Below are positions 24,293 to 28,895 of a stretch of 28,895 nt of DNA, piece after piece; within the stretch, counting starts at the first letter, position 1, and the number at the start of each line of letters is the position of its first letter. Source of the DNA: DATFEN01 sp035691285 (GTDB taxonomy: Bacteria > Acidobacteriota > Vicinamibacteria > Fen-336); the NCBI GenBank assembly GCA_035691285.1, contig DASSJI010000118.1, positions 1 through 28,895 on the forward strand, read 5' to 3'. The notes beneath the pieces are model-generated. The model had not been told where the DNA came from. It saw only the letters and a list, made by a program, of their open reading frames with translations, and searched no databases. The translations under genes were made by a program, and so were the position numbers.

Positions 24293-25215
24293 GCGCGGTG
24301 CAGAGCTCGGGCGCGCGTCGAGTCGGGCCCGCGGCCGGGGCGTCGCCCATCTGGTGGCTGGTGTTCAAGCGCGAGCTGGGCGAGCTCTGGCTCGGAGGGA
24401 AAGCGCTCTACCTCATGCTCGTCTACACCGTCCTGATGGGGCTCTACGCATGGTCGCTCGCCACCAACACCGAGCTGAATCTGCTGCCCCTGAAGGAGAT
24501 GGTCTTCGAGATGGTGAAGGCGGCCATCGCGGTCAGCTTGTTCATCTGCCTGATCGTCGGCGCCGAAAGCGTCAGCGGTGAGCGGGAGAGGTTGACGCTC
24601 GAGGGGCTGCTCCTGACGCCGGCGAGTCGCGGCGAGCTCCTCGTCGGCAAGTTCCTTGCCGCCGCCTCGCCGTGGCCGGTGGCCCTGGCGATTGCCTTCC
24701 CCTACTGGCGGGCCGTCTCCCAGGGCGACGCGGTCTTCGAGCGCGCCGCGCTCTGGGGCGCAGTGGTGGGATCCATCCTCGCGCCGGCGTTCGCCGGCCT
24801 GGGGATGCTGATCAGCGTCCTGTGCAACACCAACAAGGCGAGCATGGTCGCGAGCCTGGCGTTCTATCTGGTCTTCCTGCTGCCGACGACACTGGCGGGT
24901 CCCCCGAAGATCCAGCGAAGCGCCGCGCTGTGGCTCAAGCAGTACCTGCTCGAGTGGGTGAACCCCATGGCCTCCTCCAACAGGTTCCTTCAGCGGGTGC
25001 TCATCGACAACTGGCCTGCGGCCGACGTCGGGATCCTGCTCACGATGCCCGTCGTGTTCCTCTGCCTCACGGTCGTGCTGCTCGTCCAGCATGGCGCTCC
25101 GGCTCTCCGCCTGGAAGCGGGAGTGGCGGAGCGCGTCCGCCCCTACTGGGCCTGGGTCGCCGGCCTCTGGCACAGCACGGCGGGCTTCGCCTCCCGATCC
25201 CCCTCGCGGGGCTGA
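24289..25215 (+). CDS. ABC-2 type permease 1
   Basis: This is a 308-residue integral membrane subunit starting with GTG 24289, overlapping the ATPase stop by four bases. About six membrane helices are visible, with the first at residues about 40-60. Between helices 2 and 3 is the ABC-2 coupling segment Ser-Gly-Glu-Arg-Glu-Arg-Leu-Thr-Leu-Glu, then Leu-Leu-Leu-Thr-Pro-Ala-Ser-Arg, typical of this permease class. It is clearly paralogous to permease 2, suggesting a heterodimer with a pair of the upstream ATPase. The C-terminal tail (about 280-308) is short and basic. The exported substrate cannot be told from sequence; ABC-2 exporters handle drugs, lipids, glycans and peptides. Confidence 0.92.
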   Translation: MSAVQSSGARRVGPAAGASPIWWLVFKRELGELWLGGKALYLMLVYTVLMGLYAWSLATNTELNLLPLKEMVFEMVKAAIAVSLFICLIVGAESVSGERERLTLEGLLLTPASRGELLVGKFLAAASPWPVALAIAFPYWRAVSQGDAVFERAALWGAVVGSILAPAFAGLGMLISVLCNTNKASMVASLAFYLVFLLPTTLAGPPKIQRSAALWLKQYLLEWVNPMASSNRFLQRVLIDNWPAADVGILLTMPVVFLCLTVVLLVQHGAPALRLEAGVAERVRPYWAWVAGLWHSTAGFASRSPSRG

Positions 25216-25257
25216 GGCAAGAGCGACCGCCCAAGCGACCCCGAGGAGAGCGAGCCG

Positions 25258-26694
25258 ATGAACGGAAAGCCGAACCCCAATCGCACCGGAGCGACGAGGT
25301 CCGCCCCGCCCGCGTGGTGGCTCGTGTTCACCCGCGAGCTCAGCCAGCTCTGGATCGGCGGACGAGCGCTGAACTTGACGCTCATCTACACGGTGCTGGT
25401 CGGCGTCTATGCCTACGGGATGGCGAACGACAGCCTTCTGAGCCTGATTCCGCCCCAGGAGATGGTGTACGAAATGGTCAAGGCGGCCATGGCGTCGACC
25501 ATCTTCGTGGGGCTGATCATCGGGGCCGACAGCCTGAGCGGCGAGCGTGAGCGAGCGACCCTGGAGAGCCTGCTGCTCACGCCCACCAGCCGCACGCAGA
25601 TCGTCCTCGGCAAGTTCCTCGCCGCCGTGTCGCCATGGCCTGTCGCCTTTGCCATCAGCGTGCCCTACTGGAAGCTGATGTCGCAGGGCAACGAGGTGTT
25701 CGGCCAGGCGGTTCTCTGGGGGGCGGTGTTCGGCAGCCTGCTCGCGCCCGCGTTCACCGCCCTCGGGATGCTCGTGAGCTTCTGGAGCAACACGAACAAG
25801 CAGAGCATGTTCGTCAGCCTCGGGCTGTACCTGCTGTTCCTGTTGCCGACGCAGTTGCCGGGCCGTGCGCAGACCGGGGCCGTCGGGATGTTCTTCCAGT
25901 GGCTGAACCCGATGCAGGCTCCGAACATGTTCCTCGCGCGGACGCTGGTGAACAACCGAACTATCGCGGAAAGCTGGGAGTGGTTCACGATGCCCATCTC
26001 CTTCGTCGTCGTGACGGTCGCGCTGTTGATCTGGTATGCCAGTCCGGGGCTGCGGCTCGAAGCGGGACGCGCCAGGGGCATGGGATGGTCCTTGGGCCGA
26101 GCCACGGGCCTTCTTGCCCTCGCCCTCTTGGGCTCTGCGAGCGTTCCTTCGGTGCTGGCCCAGGAAGCCGCGCCCCCGCAGGAGCAAGCGCCTGTCGGAG
26201 CGGTCGAGCCGCCCCTGCGCATTTCGATCGACATGGATGCGATCACGGTCAAGGCCGGAGACCCGATCCGGTACAACACCGTCGTGACCAACCCCGGCGG
26301 GGCCAAGTCCCCGCCCCTGATCGTGGCGATGAACATCATCAACCTCAAGGGCGCCGGGGAGCCGGTCGATCCAGAGGACTGGTCACCGCAGCGGACCCAG
26401 TACCTGGACGGTGTGGAGGCTGGCGGCTCGGTGACGCTCTCGTGGCGGGTCAACGCGATCCTGGACGGCGACTTCATGGTCTACATGGTCGTCATCCCGG
26501 AGCCCGCCGGACCCGACAAGACGAGCAATCCTGCGGCAAGTCCGGGCATCCACCTCACGGTGCAGCCGTTCACCCGGCTCAATCCGGGTGGGGTCCTCCC
26601 CTACGCCATCGGTGGACCGATCCTGGTCCTGCTCGTACTCCTCGGCGTGTACAAGTACCGGCACCGGGAGATCGACACCGGTGCAGCGTCGTGA
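25258..26694 (+). CDS. ABC-2 permease 2 fused to anchored Ig-like domain
   Basis: This is a 478-residue fusion. Residues 1-265 form a six-helix ABC-2 permease with the Ser-Gly-Glu-Arg-Glu-Arg-Ala-Thr-Leu-Glu coupling segment, paralogous to permease 1. From M275 comes a segment that looks like a signal peptide: basic R281, hydrophobic 283-292, then Val-Leu-Ala-Gln at 299-302. A beta-rich domain (about 318-435; Lys-Ala-Gly-Asp-Pro-Ile-Arg-Tyr, Ser-Val-Thr-Leu-Ser-Trp) resembles Ig-like or NEW3/CARDB folds. A last helix (about 443-463) ends in Lys-Tyr-Arg-His-Arg. With both permease ends inside, the Ig-like part would lie outside between helices 7 and 8. The reading frame is continuous. The ATG has a GAGGAGAG site. 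Confidence 0.9.
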   Translation: MNGKPNPNRTGATRSAPPAWWLVFTRELSQLWIGGRALNLTLIYTVLVGVYAYGMANDSLLSLIPPQEMVYEMVKAAMASTIFVGLIIGADSLSGERERATLESLLLTPTSRTQIVLGKFLAAVSPWPVAFAISVPYWKLMSQGNEVFGQAVLWGAVFGSLLAPAFTALGMLVSFWSNTNKQSMFVSLGLYLLFLLPTQLPGRAQTGAVGMFFQWLNPMQAPNMFLARTLVNNRTIAESWEWFTMPISFVVVTVALLIWYASPGLRLEAGRARGMGWSLGRATGLLALALLGSASVPSVLAQEAAPPQEQAPVGAVEPPLRISIDMDAITVKAGDPIRYNTVVTNPGGAKSPPLIVAMNIINLKGAGEPVDPEDWSPQRTQYLDGVEAGGSVTLSWRVNAILDGDFMVYMVVIPEPAGPDKTSNPAASPGIHLTVQPFTRLNPGGVLPYAIGGPILVLLVLLGVYKYRHREIDTGAAS

Positions 26695-26727
26695 GCGTCC
26701 GTCGGCTACGCTGAGCGCGGCCGCGGG

Positions 26728-28895
26728 ATGCCGAATCGCCTCGCGTTCCTGATCGCCGGCCTGCTGCTGCCGGCGACGCTCGGCGCGGGTACCCTTGTTC
26801 CGGCCCAGGAGGAGGAGCCGGCGCAGGGCGAGCGACCTGTGCTCCGGGCCGGCAGCCTGACGGGCGAGCTGAACGTCGATGGCGTGCTCTCCGAGGACGC
26901 CTGGGCTGGCGCCGAGGCGATCGAGAGCCTCACGACGGTCGAGCCCGAGGAGGGCGGGGTCCCGGCGGGGAAGACCCTGGTCAAGGTCCTCGCGAACACG
27001 AAAGAGGTCGTGTTCGGGGTGGTGTGCTACGACGCGGAGCCGGCGGGAATCGTGACCTTCTCGAAGGCGCGGGACTCCGATCTGGAGGAGGAGGACCACA
27101 TCCTGCTGGTGCTGGACACGTTCCAGGACGGGCGCTCAGGCTACGCCTTCGCGGTGAATCCCAGCGGGGCCCGCTTCGACGGCCTGGTCGTGGCGCAGGG
27201 CGAGGAGGTGAACCCGAACTGGGACGCGGTGTGGGAGGCGCGGACCTCGCGGAACGGGGAGGGCTGGAGCGCCGAGATCCGGATTCCGATCAAGAGCATC
27301 TCGTTCAAGAACGGCTCGGCGACCTGGGGCTTCAACGTGCAGCGGCGGGTGCAGCGCCTCCAGGAGACGAGCCGCTGGTCCGAGGCGAGCCGGGACTACG
27401 AAGTGTTCCAGACGAGCCGCGCCGGCGTCCTCAGCGAGCTGCCGAGCTTCGACCTCGGGCTCGGCCTCAGCATTCGGCCCGCGCTGGTCGGCGACATGAA
27501 CAAGCCCGCGGCGGACGCGGAGAGGAACTACGACGGGACCCCCAGCCTGGACGTCACGAAGACCCTGGGCTCCAACGCGCTGGCCTCGCTCACCGTGAAC
27601 ACGGACTTCGCCGAGACGGAATCCGACGCCCGACAGACCAACCTGACGCGTTTCGACCTGTTCTTCCCCGAGAAGCGCACCTTCTTCCTCCAGGGCTCGG
27701 ACATCTTCGACTTCGGCCTGGGGCTGGACTCGGGCAGCGCCGACCCCGACGCCCAGGTCAGCCTGATCCCCTTCTTCACGCGGCGCATCGGGCTCGTCGA
27801 GGTGGATGAGGGCGAGCAGGTCGAGATCCCGATCGACGTGGGCGGCAAGGTCAACGGGCGCGTGGGCGAGACCAACCTCGGCGGCCTGGTCGTTCGCACC
27901 AGAGAGGACGCCGACCTGGGAGTGCCGGCGGCCACGATGGGCGTGCTGCGCGTGAAGCAGAACGTCCTGGACGAGTCGTCGGTGGGGATGATCGCCACCT
28001 TCGGGGACCCCGTGGGTCGGACCGGAAGCTGGATGGCGGGAGCCGACTTCACCTACCAGACCTCCGAGTTCAAGGGCGAGAAGAACCTCCTGGTCGGCCT
28101 GTGGGGGCTGCGCAACGGGCGCGACGACCTCGAGGGCGACAAGTGGGCGTACGGCGGGAAGATCGACTTCCCGAACGACCTGTGGGACGCCAGCCTGAGC
28201 TACATCCGGATGGGCGAGGCCTTCGACCCCTCCCTGGGCTTCGTCCAGCGCACGGGGAAGATCCTCGAGGGAGGCGCCGAGTACCGGCCTCGGCCGGGCG
28301 GTGAGATCGTGCGGCAGCTCAAGTTCGGGGTGCAGTCCCTGCTCGTGGCCGACCAGAAGAGCCGCTGGGAGAGCTACCTGGTCACCGGCAAGCCGTTCGA
28401 CGTGTTGCTGGAGAGCGGCGACAGCCTGGAGTTCACCGTTGAGCCGCAGGGTGAGCGCCTGATCGATCCCTTCGAGGTCGAAGAGGACATCGTCATCGCG
28501 CCGGGAACCTACGAGTGGTGGCGGTACAACCTGGTCGGCGCGCTGGCGGAGAAGCGCAGGATCAGCGGCGAGCTGGGCTGGTCCTTCGGCGGCTTCTACG
28601 AAGGGGACCTGAAGACGCTCGAGGCAAAGCTGGTCCTGAAGCCGTCGGCGACCTTCATCGCGGAGCTCGGCGCGGAGCTGAACGACGTCGACCTCCCGGA
28701 GGGGAGCTTCAGCCAGGACGTCTACAGCGCGCGGATCCAGCTCAACATCTCGTCCGACCTGCAGCTCAGCAGCCTCATCCAGTACGACAACCAGAGCCGC
28801 TCCCTCGGCACCAACACCCGGCTGCGCTGGACGTTCCATCCTTTGGGTGACCTGTTCGTGGTCTACAACCACAACGCCGAGCGCGCGCTCACGGA
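26728..28895 (+). CDS. CBM9-like/DUF5916 exported outer-membrane protein (3' partial)
   Basis: The frame is open from ATG 26728 to the window end, 722 codons, with no stop, so the C-terminus is missing. A signal peptide covers residues 1-27 (Met-Pro-Asn-Arg, hydrophobic core, ending near Val-Pro-Ala-Gln). Residues about 38-215 look like a family 9 carbohydrate-binding/DOMON-type sandwich (Leu-Asn-Val-Asp-Gly-Val-Leu-Ser-Glu-Asp-Ala-Trp). The segment Val-Asn-Thr-Asp-Phe-Ala-Glu-Thr-Glu-Ser-Asp, Phe-Phe-Pro-Glu-Lys-Arg-Thr-Phe-Phe-Leu and Ile-Phe-Asp-Phe-Gly is the hallmark of DUF5916. After that, alternating strands suggest an outer-membrane barrel. Only 33 bases separate it from the permease fusion, so co-transcription is likely. 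The ribosome site is weak; no other in-frame start exists after the previous stop. Confidence 0.88.
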   Translation, partial: MPNRLAFLIAGLLLPATLGAGTLVPAQEEEPAQGERPVLRAGSLTGELNVDGVLSEDAWAGAEAIESLTTVEPEEGGVPAGKTLVKVLANTKEVVFGVVCYDAEPAGIVTFSKARDSDLEEEDHILLVLDTFQDGRSGYAFAVNPSGARFDGLVVAQGEEVNPNWDAVWEARTSRNGEGWSAEIRIPIKSISFKNGSATWGFNVQRRVQRLQETSRWSEASRDYEVFQTSRAGVLSELPSFDLGLGLSIRPALVGDMNKPAADAERNYDGTPSLDVTKTLGSNALASLTVNTDFAETESDARQTNLTRFDLFFPEKRTFFLQGSDIFDFGLGLDSGSADPDAQVSLIPFFTRRIGLVEVDEGEQVEIPIDVGGKVNGRVGETNLGGLVVRTREDADLGVPAATMGVLRVKQNVLDESSVGMIATFGDPVGRTGSWMAGADFTYQTSEFKGEKNLLVGLWGLRNGRDDLEGDKWAYGGKIDFPNDLWDASLSYIRMGEAFDPSLGFVQRTGKILEGGAEYRPRPGGEIVRQLKFGVQSLLVADQKSRWESYLVTGKPFDVLLESGDSLEFTVEPQGERLIDPFEVEEDIVIAPGTYEWWRYNLVGALAEKRRISGELGWSFGGFYEGDLKTLEAKLVLKPSATFIAELGAELNDVDLPEGSFSQDVYSARIQLNISSDLQLSSLIQYDNQSRSLGTNTRLRWTFHPLGDLFVVYNHNAERALT

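Noticed and set aside
26695..26727. Read-through from the permease fusion into the DUF5916-type gene as one protein
   Set aside because: The genes share a reading frame but a TGA at 26692-26694 separates them and the second begins with its own clear signal peptide.
1..28895. Mobile element, prophage, tRNA, rRNA or CRISPR
   Set aside because: No transposase, integrase, terminal repeats, cloverleaf-like sequence or regular repeat-spacer structure was seen on either strand by reading.

Overview
The window is 28.9 kb of very GC-rich, densely coded DNA from a Gram-negative bacterium. Tripartite efflux parts, outer-membrane barrels, PilZ signalling, a Ser/Thr-kinase-like protein and a DUF5916-type barrel together fit a soil or sediment lineage such as Acidobacteriota, Myxococcota or a related uncultivated phylum. 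This placement is inferred from gene content only. I see no rRNA, tRNA, CRISPR array, insertion sequence or phage gene, and no gene-free gap longer than about 250 bases.

Region 1 (1-2975): a signalling and hypothetical cluster. A 5'-truncated pseudokinase overlaps or abuts a Cys-rich zinc-ribbon protein, which is followed by a seven-helix membrane protein. A degenerate-receiver/PilZ protein converges on these from the other strand.

Region 2 (3050-11283): a complete Cu(I)/Ag(I) detoxification locus. It runs from a small Cys-rich exported protein through a TolC-family outer-membrane factor, an adaptor with an N-terminal heavy-metal-binding domain, and a CusA-type RND pump that keeps all three Met residues of the copper site. 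A convergent sensor kinase/response regulator pair lies on the other strand and overlaps the pump gene by 17 bases.

Region 3 (11351-13086): a two-gene phosphatase unit, a PAP2 membrane-type phosphatase translationally overlapped (TTGA) with an exported calcineurin-like metallophosphatase.

Region 4 (13147-22993): the most unusual part. A good sigma-70-like promoter leads into an exported protein of unknown function, HME-type RND pump A, a very short adaptor-like lipoprotein, RND pump B, a perfect 11-bp hairpin, a putative porin and a PepSY-like double-repeat protein. Pump A has lost the two adjacent TM4 aspartates that carry protons in RND pumps (Ser-Glu instead), while pump B keeps both. The adaptor lacks the parts that normally reach a TolC channel, and no TolC gene follows. 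I propose a heteromeric RND system with division of labour between two permeases.

Region 5 (23081-28895): an ABC-2 exporter with one ATPase and two paralogous permeases. The second permease is fused to a secretion-signal-like helix, an extracytoplasmic Ig-like domain and a final membrane anchor. The last gene, cut by the window end, encodes an exported CBM9-like/DUF5916 outer-membrane protein and may belong to the same unit.
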